Shown piece after piece: positions 1-7,194 of a stretch of 12,167 nt of DNA. Every line of letters begins with the position of its first letter. Positions within the stretch are counted from its first letter, which is position 1. The DNA comes from an uncultured Lachnospiraceae bacterium (GTDB taxonomy: Bacteria > Bacillota > Clostridia > Lachnospirales > Lachnospiraceae). Location: NCBI GenBank assembly GCA_948688495.1, contig CAPQSW010000055.1, forward strand, positions 1 through 12,167, written 5' to 3'. The translations under genes and the position numbers were made by a program. The notes beneath the pieces were generated by a model that was not told the origin of the DNA, did no database searches, and saw nothing but the letters and a program-made list of their open reading frames with translations.

Positions 1-1595
1 GCGATATATGCGGTATGTACTTTGAAGCCATACTTCGCTTCTATGTACCCCTTAATCATCTTGTATGTAACTCGCTCTTTCGGCTTATACGCTTCAGCTC
101 TCTTGGCAATATTATCAAGTGGCACTTTGCCCTCACCCTCGCCAAACTCCACTTTTACGTTGATTACGCTATCAGGTTTTTTGTGGGAAAGCATTACAAC
201 CGTCTCCACATGCACCCCCTGCGGAAACATATCCACCGGCTGTACCTCCCTCACCTCATATCCACCCTGACACAAATACTTCAAATCCCGTGCCAGTGTT
301 GCTGGGTCACAACTGACATAAACCACCCGATCCGGCTCCATTTTCAAGATGGTCTCCAGACATCTCTCATCACAGCCTTTTCGCGGAGGATCAACAACAA
401 TCACATCCGGATGCATCATTTCCTTGTCTCTTCCCTGACATTCTCTTATTTCACCCTTATAAAATCCTGGAAGAACCTCCTCTGCTTTTCCAACGAAAAA
501 TGTAACGTTCTCTATCCCATTTAATTTTGCATTATCCCTTGCATCTTCGATGGCAGCCTCCACAATTTCTATACCGTAAACATGCCTTGCCCGCTGTGCC
601 AGAAACAGAGAAATGGTTCCAATTCCACAGTAAAGATCCCAGACGGTCTCCGTCCCTGTAAGTTCCGCATAAGCCAGCGCCGTCTCGTAGAGTTTCCTGG
701 TCTGTACAGGATTCACCTGGTAGAAAGACAGGGGGGAAATATGATATTTTATGCTGTCGATATAATCTGTAATATACCCTTGTCCCCACAGACAGATGAC
801 TTCCTCCCCCAGAATCACATTCGTATTCTTCTCGTTAATATTCAACATTATGCTCGTCATACCCGACAGCGTCCTCAAACGTTCCACCAGTTTCCCTGCA
901 TGTGGAATCCCTCTTCCGTTGATTACAAGACATACCATGATCTCTTTTGTGGTAAAACCAAACCTTACCAGCACATGGCGTACCAATCCCGTCCCGCTGT
1001 TCTCATCATACGCCGGTATCTGATATTCCTCCATAAATGAAATTACAATGTCCAATATCCTCTCGTTCACATCCACGCCCAGATAACACTTCCGGTTTGG
1101 AATAATATGGTGACTGCGCGCCGCATAAAATCCAGTTACAATTTTCCCATCTTTATCTGTGCCAATGGGAAACTGTGCCTTATTCCGATAGAAAAAAGGC
1201 TCCTCCATCCCAATAATCGGATGAAAAAGGATGCCCTCTTTCTCACATTCTGTTTGATCGCAGATCGAAAATCCGCCAATCCGCTCCAGATTATCACGCA
1301 CCTTCTTTTCTTTATATTTTAACTGCTGTGCATAATCCATCGCCTGAATCTGACAGCCGCCGCACTGGCGGTAATATTCACATAAAGGCTGCGTGCGGTA
1401 AGGAGACGGCTTGCGCACTTCGAGCAGCCTGCCATATCCATACCGTTTTTTCATTTTCATTATTTTGATTAGGACCCTGTCACCAATCACGGCATCTTTT
1501 ACAAAAAATGCCACACCTTCCGCCTTTCCAATACCCTCTCCATTTACTCCTATATCCTCAATCAGAAGTTCAAGCTCCATATTTTTTTGAAACAT
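1..1595 (-). CDS. rlmD: 23S rRNA (uracil-C5)-methyltransferase, RlmD/RumA type, 3' end beyond the window
   Basis: This enzyme methylates C5 of a uracil in 23S rRNA using S-adenosylmethionine. The frame is open for 531 codons from the ATG at 1595 to the left edge, so the C-terminus is missing. A TRAM-like RNA-binding region covers residues 1-60. Four cysteines that fit the family's [4Fe-4S] site are C72, C78, C81 (CEYYRQCGGC) and C170. The SAM-binding motif DLYCGIGT is at 320-327 and DPPRKG at 403-408. The nucleophile is C429 in SCDPATLARDL and the general base is E464 in HVETV. E. coli RumA stops soon after that glutamate (433 aa). Here at least 67 more residues follow from about 472, so there is an added C-terminal domain. 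A GAGGG ribosome binding site lies 5-6 bases before the ATG; Met6 is an alternative start. The gene follows yhaM by 45 bp in the same direction, probably as one operon. Whether the target is U1939, U747 or both cannot be told from sequence. Confidence 0.93.
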   Translation of the reverse strand, partial: MFQKNMELELLIEDIGVNGEGIGKAEGVAFFVKDAVIGDRVLIKIMKMKKRYGYGRLLEVRKPSPYRTQPLCEYYRQCGGCQIQAMDYAQQLKYKEKKVRDNLERIGGFSICDQTECEKEGILFHPIIGMEEPFFYRNKAQFPIGTDKDGKIVTGFYAARSHHIIPNRKCYLGVDVNERILDIVISFMEEYQIPAYDENSGTGLVRHVLVRFGFTTKEIMVCLVINGRGIPHAGKLVERLRTLSGMTSIMLNINEKNTNVILGEEVICLWGQGYITDYIDSIKYHISPLSFYQVNPVQTRKLYETALAYAELTGTETVWDLYCGIGTISLFLAQRARHVYGIEIVEAAIEDARDNAKLNGIENVTFFVGKAEEVLPGFYKGEIRECQGRDKEMMHPDVIVVDPPRKGCDERCLETILKMEPDRVVYVSCDPATLARDLKYLCQGGYEVREVQPVDMFPQGVHVETVVMLSHKKPDSVINVKVEFGEGEGKVPLDNIAKRAEAYKPKERVTYKMIKGYIEAKYGFKVHTAYI

Positions 1596-1640
1596 TTTTT
1601 CCCTCACTCGTTTTTGGGTGCTCAACGAAAACATCTTACC

Positions 1641-2588
1641 TTATTCCCCGCTTGTTTTGCGGATATTTGATTCAAATAACCGATTATAACCCAGCCATCC
1701 GCTATTGTCATCCGCTGCCGCAAGCGCCTCCTTCATCGTCTGCATTTTTGCGTCTGTATTATCGGCAAAACTCAGGGCAATTGCCTCCGCAAGCGCCGGC
1801 TTTTTCGGGGAACCAAATTCCAGCTCCCCATGATGTGCTAAAATACAATGCCGCAATTCATTTGCCAGCTTTACTGGGAAACCTGAAATGGTACGGATAG
1901 CCGCCCCCACCATTTCCGCGCCAATCACAATATGTCCCAAAAGCTGTCCTTCGTCTGTATAATCATTTGCTGGAAACACAGACAACTCCTCTAATTTTCC
2001 AACATCATGAAACATAGCCGCTGTCAACAAAAGATCATGATGCAGAATAGGATACAACTGCGTGTAATAATCGCACAGCTTTGTCACACTCAGCGTATGC
2101 TCCAGCAACCCGCCCACAAAACCATGATGTACACTTTTCGCCGCGCTGTGAAATTTGAAACGACGTTCAAAATCCTTGTCTTCCAAGAAAAACCCCTCGC
2201 ATAATTTTTTGAGGTAAGGATTCTTCATGCTTCGGATGAATCCCAGAAGTTCCAGGTACATTCCGTCAATATCCTTCTCACTGACCGGAAGATAATCCGC
2301 TGGCTCATATTCACCCTCGTGCGCCTTGCGGATTCGCTTGACATTTAATTGCAGGGACCCCTGAAAGCTGGTAACATCGCCCATGACGTCAATATAATCC
2401 AAAGAATCAAATTCATCAATTCCCTGAGAATTTGGATCCCAGATTTTAGCATCCAGCATACCTGTCTTATCTTGCAAAATTAGGGATTCATATGGTTTTC
2501 CTGCCTTGGTAAGCGCTGTCTGCCTGCTTTTACATAGGTATATTTCTCCAATGCGCTCTCCCTCCCGCAGAGTTTCAATATATTTCAT
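1641..2588 (-). CDS. yhaM: YhaM-type 3'-5' exoribonuclease (OB fold + HD domain)
   Basis: The product is 315 aa, almost the same length as B. subtilis YhaM (314 aa), a cytoplasmic metal-dependent 3'-5' exoribonuclease that trims RNA ends. An OB-fold nucleic-acid-binding domain spans about residues 12-87 (LILQDKTGMLDAKIWD inside it). An HD phosphohydrolase domain spans about 145-290, with probable metal ligands H164 (LLEHT), H194-D195 (MFHDVGK), H252-H253 (AHHGE) and D276 (SFADNTDAK). The frame is open 15 codons further upstream. I chose the ATG at 2588 because AAGGAG precedes it by 7 bases and because the longer version would overlap the upstream gene. The upstream HtrA-like gene ends 14 bp away, and the yhaM ribosome binding site sits right after that stop codon, which suggests cotranscription and perhaps translational coupling. 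Confidence 0.92.
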   Translation of the reverse strand: MKYIETLREGERIGEIYLCKSRQTALTKAGKPYESLILQDKTGMLDAKIWDPNSQGIDEFDSLDYIDVMGDVTSFQGSLQLNVKRIRKAHEGEYEPADYLPVSEKDIDGMYLELLGFIRSMKNPYLKKLCEGFFLEDKDFERRFKFHSAAKSVHHGFVGGLLEHTLSVTKLCDYYTQLYPILHHDLLLTAAMFHDVGKLEELSVFPANDYTDEGQLLGHIVIGAEMVGAAIRTISGFPVKLANELRHCILAHHGELEFGSPKKPALAEAIALSFADNTDAKMQTMKEALAAADDNSGWLGYNRLFESNIRKTSGE

Positions 2589-2602
2589 ATCTTTACTCCT
2601 TC

Positions 2603-3904
2603 TTAATGTAAAACTCCAACTGTTACTGTACATTCCAAGTCAACGTAGCCTTCACCATTCTGGCGCTTAATCGCAATTGTGATCTCTTCCTCTGGGCGTT
2701 TCGCATAAATCCCTTGATAATATTGGGAAACATTGACGACATCTTCACCATTGATTGCTGTGATGACATCTGCTTCCTGCAGGCCTGCAGCCATGGCTGG
2801 AGAATCCAGCTCAACCGATTTGATATACACCCCCTGGGGAATCCCATACTCCTGTGCAATATCATTTGTCACGGTGCTGATGCGCAGCCCGACATAAGAA
2901 ATGTCCTGATTATTTGAAAGATCCTCAATTACCTGTTTTAACTCAGAAATTGACAATGCGGTTATTGTATTGCGGTTATTCTGATTACTATAATCCTGCA
3001 ATACCAAACCTATGACTTCACCCTGTAAATTTATCAGCGCGCCGCTGCCATTCTCACTGCCTAAAATATCTGTAGTAAAAATTGTATAGTTTGTGTCTAT
3101 TGTGGAAACTGTATTCTGAGAGGATGTAATTGTCCCACTCAAAATCGAATAGCTTGATCCTAGCGGATTACCAATTGCAAGTACAGACGTTCCTTGTGTA
3201 ATGGTATAAGAATTGCCTAATACGGCAACCTCAATCTGGTTTCTTGTCTCTTCGGAAACCTCAGCCACAGGAACTGCTATGACTGCTATTCCCGTATTTC
3301 CGTCATACTTTTTCAAAAATGCAGATGCCTCTGTTCCATCAATAAAAGTAGTGTGAATCGCCTCAGCATCCGCAATAATCTTTTTCTCTGCCAAGATTAA
3401 AAGCTCCTGTCCGTTATCGCCTATAATAATACCGGCAGAACTGTTCTCATTTTCGTAAGGCGTATCAAACCAGTCTTTACCGCTGGTTACCCCCGTTACC
3501 GTTACTACAAACTTATTCGCCTGCTGCCCGATAGCATATAGTTTATTCTGCAATTCCTGGTAATCCTCAAGTTCCAGTTCTTCCTGAACTACAACTGTCT
3601 GGCTTTTCGGTTCTTCTGGTTCCTCCGGTTCTTCTGGTTCTTCCTCCTTCTTAGGCGCCGGCTCAATTTCCTGTGGAATTACATCCTTAGGAATTGTAAT
3701 TGTATTTCCCTCTTCCGGATAAAGCCTTTTCTCAATGTGCGGCTTTAAAAACACAAATACAAGACATGCTGTCACACCAAAGATCACCGCACACAGAATA
3801 TTGTAACCTAATTTGAGCAACAGCCGCCGTTTATTGATGGGTTTGTCCTTTATTTTTTCCTTGATAAAATCAAATTCCTGCTCATCCCGCTCCTGTTGTT
3901 TCAT
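2603..3904 (-). CDS. Membrane-anchored HtrA-like PDZ protein lacking the catalytic triad
   Basis: This 433-aa protein has the layout of a Gram-positive HtrA/DegP. It has a basic cytoplasmic N-terminus (about 1-32), one membrane anchor (about 33-53), an acidic Pro/Glu linker (81-100, repeats of EEP), a trypsin-fold region (about 125-330) and a PDZ domain (about 338-430). Fold landmarks of the S1C family remain: IGNPLGSSYSILSGTIT at 244-260 and LINLQGEVIGLVL at 290-302. The catalytic positions do not. Where HtrA has TNNHV, this protein has AEKKI (His replaced, about K175). Where HtrA has TDLAV it has TGIAV (Asp replaced by G205). Where HtrA has GNSGGPL it has ENGSGAL (Ser replaced by G286, with a Ser one place later). 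I infer a pseudoprotease acting as a cell-surface binding or scaffold protein. The ATG follows AGGAGG by 6 bases. It is the first gene of the leftward htrA-like/yhaM/rlmD set, with its own promoter at 3965-3993. Confidence 0.88.
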   Translation of the reverse strand: MKQQERDEQEFDFIKEKIKDKPINKRRLLLKLGYNILCAVIFGVTACLVFVFLKPHIEKRLYPEEGNTITIPKDVIPQEIEPAPKKEEEPEEPEEPEEPKSQTVVVQEELELEDYQELQNKLYAIGQQANKFVVTVTGVTSGKDWFDTPYENENSSAGIIIGDNGQELLILAEKKIIADAEAIHTTFIDGTEASAFLKKYDGNTGIAVIAVPVAEVSEETRNQIEVAVLGNSYTITQGTSVLAIGNPLGSSYSILSGTITSSQNTVSTIDTNYTIFTTDILGSENGSGALINLQGEVIGLVLQDYSNQNNRNTITALSISELKQVIEDLSNNQDISYVGLRISTVTNDIAQEYGIPQGVYIKSVELDSPAMAAGLQEADVITAINGEDVVNVSQYYQGIYAKRPEEEITIAIKRQNGEGYVDLECTVTVGVLH

Positions 3905-3964
3905 AACCGCCCTCCTGATACATTTATCTTTAATGCGTTTATGGTAAATACCGTCCCTTTTTCC

Positions 3965-3993
3965 ATTATACGTTTTTCCCCCTGTTGTTGCAA
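3965..3993 (-). promoter_or_regulatory. Sigma-A-type promoter for the HtrA-like/yhaM/rlmD genes
   Basis: On the minus strand, TTGCAA (3988-3993) and a perfect TATAAT (3965-3970) are separated by exactly 17 bp. Transcription would start near 3958, giving a leader of about 54 nt before the ATG at 3904. Confidence 0.75.
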
Positions 3994-4016
3994 GATTTTT
4001 ATTTTTAGGTTATACT
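3988..4016 (+). promoter_or_regulatory. Sigma-A-type promoter for mutS2
   Basis: On the plus strand, TTGCAA (3988-3993) and TATACT (4011-4016) are separated by exactly 17 bp. The -35 hexamer is its own reverse complement, so the same six bases serve this promoter and the divergent one. Transcription would start near 4023, giving a leader of about 55 nt. Confidence 0.65.
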
Positions 4017-4018
4017 TT

Positions 4019-4029
4019 GACCTAAGGTC
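4019..4029. promoter_or_regulatory. Dyad GACCTAAGGTC over the expected mutS2 transcription start
   Basis: This is an 11-bp palindrome (GACCT-A-AGGTC) directly after the -10 box, where a repressor operator often lies. TTGACCT recurs 40 bp downstream (4057-4062 region), next to the ribosome binding site, so AGGTC could also pair with the second GACCT in RNA. A regulatory role is only inferred. Confidence 0.25.
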
Positions 4030-4077
4030 TCCTACCGGTCCCCAACTAATGTTTATTGACCTGAAAGGATAATCATT

Positions 4078-6456
4078 ATGAACACCAAAGCATTACACAC
4101 TTTAGAATATAATAAAATAATTGAGCTCCTCTGTGGACATGCCACCTGCGCCTCTGGAAAAGAGCTCTGCAAAAAACTTGTGCCATCCACAGACCTTACC
4201 ACCATTCGTCTTACGCAGCAGCAGACATCTGATGCGCTGACAAGGATTTACCAGAAAGGTTCTCTTTCTTTTTCTGGCACACATAATATTGGAGCCTCCC
4301 TAAAGCGACTGGAAATTGGCGGTGTGATGAACATTGAAGAGTTGCTTAAGACTGCATCCCTGTTAGAAACCGCCAAACGGGCAAAGGCATACTCCCGCGG
4401 TGTCAGGGATGAGGCGCGCACAGATTCTTTAACGGAATTGTTTGCACAGCTAGAACCTCTGTCACCGCTGCTGGATGAGATTCGACGATGTATTCTTTCA
4501 GAAGATGAGATTGCCGATGATGCGTCGGTAAATTTAAAGAACATCCGCCGCTCAATCAAAAACACGAACGACAAAATCCGCAGCCAGATGAGCACCATGC
4601 TGAACAATGCTGATACGCGAAACCATCTCCAAGACACGGTTATTACGATGCGGGGTGGGCGCTACTGTCTGCCTGTAAAAGCAGAGGCAAAAGGACAGGT
4701 GCCCGGAATGATCCACGACCAGTCCTCCACAGGCGCAACCTTATTTATTGAACCGATGGCTGTCGTAAAACTAAACAACGACTTAAAGGAGCTTTATCTG
4801 AAAGAACAGGACGAGATTGAAGCGATTCTTGCTAACCTCAGCAACCAGGCTGCAGAACACATCGAGGAATTGCAGACCAATTATGAGACAATGACGGAAT
4901 TAGATTTTATCTTTGCCAGAGGTTCTCTCGCGAAACAGTACAATGGAACGGCACCCCTGTTTAACAAAGAACACCGCATCCGTATCCGCAAAGGACGTCA
5001 CCCGCTGCTTGACAGCCATACCGTCGTACCGATTGACATCCATCTGGGGGAATCATTCGATTTATTGATTGTCACCGGACCAAATACCGGCGGAAAGACT
5101 GTCTCCCTCAAAACCGTTGGGCTGTTCACCCTGATGGGCCAAGCCGGACTGCATATTCCAGCAAATGACCGTTCGGAATTGTCCGTATTTGAGGAAGTAT
5201 TTGCAGATATTGGAGATGAGCAGAGCATTGAGCAGAGCCTTAGTACGTTCTCCTCGCATATGACAAATATTGTTTCCATTTTGGAAAATGCCAACGAGGA
5301 TTCCCTTGTGCTGTTTGACGAGCTTTGCGCTGGAACAGACCCCGCCGAGGGAGCCGCCCTTGCCATATCCATTTTATCAAAGCTTCACAATTATGGTATC
5401 CGCACAATGGCAACGACGCATTACAGTGAGTTAAAAGTATTTGCACTCTCGACACCGGGCGTGGAAAACGCAAGCTGTGAATTTTCACTGGAAACGTTAA
5501 GTCCTACTTACCGGCTGCTCATAGGCATTCCTGGCAAGAGTAATGCTTTCGCCATTTCCGGCAAGCTCGGACTTCCCTCAGAAATAATCGAAGACGCGAG
5601 GAAACGCATCTCCCAACAGGATGAGAGCTTTGAAGATTTGATTTCTGATTTGGAGACAAGCCGCATCGCACTTGAAAAAGAACGCCTGGAAGCGGAGCAA
5701 TACCGCCTGGAAACGGAAACCTTAAAACAAAAAATAAAGGAAAAGCAGGAACGCCTGGAAAATCAGCGTGACAAGATTATCCGCCAGGCAAATGAAGATG
5801 CCCATGCAATTCTCAGAGAAGCCAAAGAAGTCGCGGATAAGACCATTAAAAACTTCAATAAATATGGACAGGCAAATGCCAGTGTCAGGGAAATGGAACA
5901 GGAGCGCGGTAAACTGCGGGACAAAATGAATAATCTGGAAAAGGACATGTCCAAAAAGCAAAAAGAACAGGCCAAAAACCACAAGATACCCAAAAACCTG
6001 CGTATTGGCGATTCTGTAAAAGTACTGAGCATGAATTTGAAGGGCACCGTACACACACTTCCAAATCAAAAGGGAGAATTGTATGTGCAGATGGGTATTC
6101 TCCGCTCATTAGTAAACATAAACGATTTAGTATTACTAGAAGATACTCCTGTATTGGGTAATAAGAAAAAGCCCACTGGGACGGGAAAGATGAAAATGAC
6201 AAAATCAGCCTCCATTTCCACAGAAATTAACCTCATTGGCAAAACCACGGATGAGGCTATCGCGCTGTTGGACAAATATCTGGATGATGCCTACCTTGCT
6301 CATGTTCCCTCTGTGCGAATTGTCCACGGCAAAGGCACAGGCGCACTGCGTAAAGCAGTCCACAGCCACCTAAAAAGGTTAAAGTATGTAGATTCGTTTC
6401 GTTTAGGTGAATTTGGAGAGGGAGATTCCGGTGTTACAATAGCAACATTTTCCTGA
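4078..6456 (+). CDS. mutS2: MutS2 ATPase with C-terminal Smr domain
   Basis: This is a 792-aa MutS2 family protein (B. subtilis MutS2 is 785 aa). The family lacks the mismatch-recognition domain of MutS and is linked to suppression of homologous recombination and, in Bacillus, to rescue of collided ribosomes. The order is core and clamp helices (1-300), ABC-type ATPase with Walker A GPNTGGKT at 334-341 and Walker B LVLFDE ending at D414-E415, a long charged coiled coil (about 515-640), a KOW-like segment (642-690), and the Smr domain (about 715-792) with HGKGTG at 750-755. The usual LDLRG motif of Smr domains reads INLIGK here (717-722), so its Asp and Arg are replaced by Asn and Ile. The ATG at 4078 follows AAAGGA by 8 bases. 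It is divergent from the HtrA-like gene and is followed after 36 bp by a response regulator in the same direction. Confidence 0.95.
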   Translation: MNTKALHTLEYNKIIELLCGHATCASGKELCKKLVPSTDLTTIRLTQQQTSDALTRIYQKGSLSFSGTHNIGASLKRLEIGGVMNIEELLKTASLLETAKRAKAYSRGVRDEARTDSLTELFAQLEPLSPLLDEIRRCILSEDEIADDASVNLKNIRRSIKNTNDKIRSQMSTMLNNADTRNHLQDTVITMRGGRYCLPVKAEAKGQVPGMIHDQSSTGATLFIEPMAVVKLNNDLKELYLKEQDEIEAILANLSNQAAEHIEELQTNYETMTELDFIFARGSLAKQYNGTAPLFNKEHRIRIRKGRHPLLDSHTVVPIDIHLGESFDLLIVTGPNTGGKTVSLKTVGLFTLMGQAGLHIPANDRSELSVFEEVFADIGDEQSIEQSLSTFSSHMTNIVSILENANEDSLVLFDELCAGTDPAEGAALAISILSKLHNYGIRTMATTHYSELKVFALSTPGVENASCEFSLETLSPTYRLLIGIPGKSNAFAISGKLGLPSEIIEDARKRISQQDESFEDLISDLETSRIALEKERLEAEQYRLETETLKQKIKEKQERLENQRDKIIRQANEDAHAILREAKEVADKTIKNFNKYGQANASVREMEQERGKLRDKMNNLEKDMSKKQKEQAKNHKIPKNLRIGDSVKVLSMNLKGTVHTLPNQKGELYVQMGILRSLVNINDLVLLEDTPVLGNKKKPTGTGKMKMTKSASISTEINLIGKTTDEAIALLDKYLDDAYLAHVPSVRIVHGKGTGALRKAVHSHLKRLKYVDSFRLGEFGEGDSGVTIATFS

Positions 6457-6492
6457 CATAACCTGCAAACGATGCCTCAAAGGAGAAGGACT

Positions 6493-7194
6493 ATGGTTTC
6501 AAAACAAAGAATTCTTATCGTAGATGATGACGTAAATATTGCGGAACTTATTTCCCTTTATCTCACAAAGGAATGTTACGACACCCGCATGGTACATGAC
6601 GGTGAAGAAGCGCTTCATGTGTATGAACAATATGAACCAAATCTGATTTTACTGGATTTGATGCTGCCGGGAATTGACGGCTATCAGGTATGCCGGGAAA
6701 TTCGTGCCAAATCCAATATTCCTATTATTATGCTTTCCGCTAAGGGAGAAATTTTTGACAAAGTATTGGGATTGGAGCTCGGTGCAGACGATTATATCAT
6801 GAAACCTTTTGATTCCAAGGAACTGGTTGCCCGGGTGAAAGCGGTCCTGCGCCGTTACCAGCCGGCCAAGCAGGAAGCACCCTCATCTAATATCAAATGC
6901 GTAGAATATCCTGACCTTACAATTAACCAAAGCAACTATTCCGTTATTTACCAGGGACGCCCGATTGATATGCCGCCCAAGGAATTGGAGCTCTTATATT
7001 TCCTCGCCTCCTCCCCCAATCAGGTATTTACCAGGGAACAGCTCCTGGATCATATCTGGGGCTATGAGTATATCGGAGACACACGGACAGTTGACGTTCA
7101 CGTAAAACGCTTGCGCGAAAAAATCAAAGACCATGCAACATGGAGCCTTGCCACCGTCTGGGGCATTGGCTATAAATTCGAGGTGAAATCGTGA
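6493..7194 (+). CDS. OmpR/PhoB-family response regulator
   Basis: This is a 233-aa DNA-binding response regulator. The receiver domain (about 5-120) has the acidic pocket D11-D12-D13 (VDDD), the phosphoacceptor D55 (LILLDLMLPG), the switch serine S82 and the conserved K104 (IMKPFD). A winged-helix output domain follows (about 137-233), with VFTREQLLDHIWG and the RTVDVHVKRLREKI recognition helix. A longer frame begins at 6472, but I chose the ATG at 6493 because AGGAG lies 7 bases before it and because the receiver then starts normally. The stop overlaps the GTG of the kinase gene, so the two are almost certainly a cognate pair and translationally coupled. It may be cotranscribed with mutS2 (36-bp gap, no terminator seen). 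The target genes and stimulus are not visible. Confidence 0.93.
   Translation: MVSKQRILIVDDDVNIAELISLYLTKECYDTRMVHDGEEALHVYEQYEPNLILLDLMLPGIDGYQVCREIRAKSNIPIIMLSAKGEIFDKVLGLELGADDYIMKPFDSKELVARVKAVLRRYQPAKQEAPSSNIKCVEYPDLTINQSNYSVIYQGRPIDMPPKELELLYFLASSPNQVFTREQLLDHIWGYEYIGDTRTVDVHVKRLREKIKDHATWSLATVWGIGYKFEVKS

Noticed and set aside
15..524. Plus-strand 169-codon frame over the left edge
   Set aside because: It lies entirely antisense to rlmD, whose catalytic motifs are intact across the same bases.
532..789. Minus-strand 85-codon frame
   Set aside because: It is a shifted reading of rlmD. The correct frame is uninterrupted from 1595 to the window edge, so there is no frameshift.
3600..3660. 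Repetitive tract encoding EEP repeats, considered as a DNA repeat or CRISPR-like element
   Set aside because: It is a short low-complexity Pro/Glu linker inside the HtrA-like coding region; there are no spacers and no regular unit beyond the codons.
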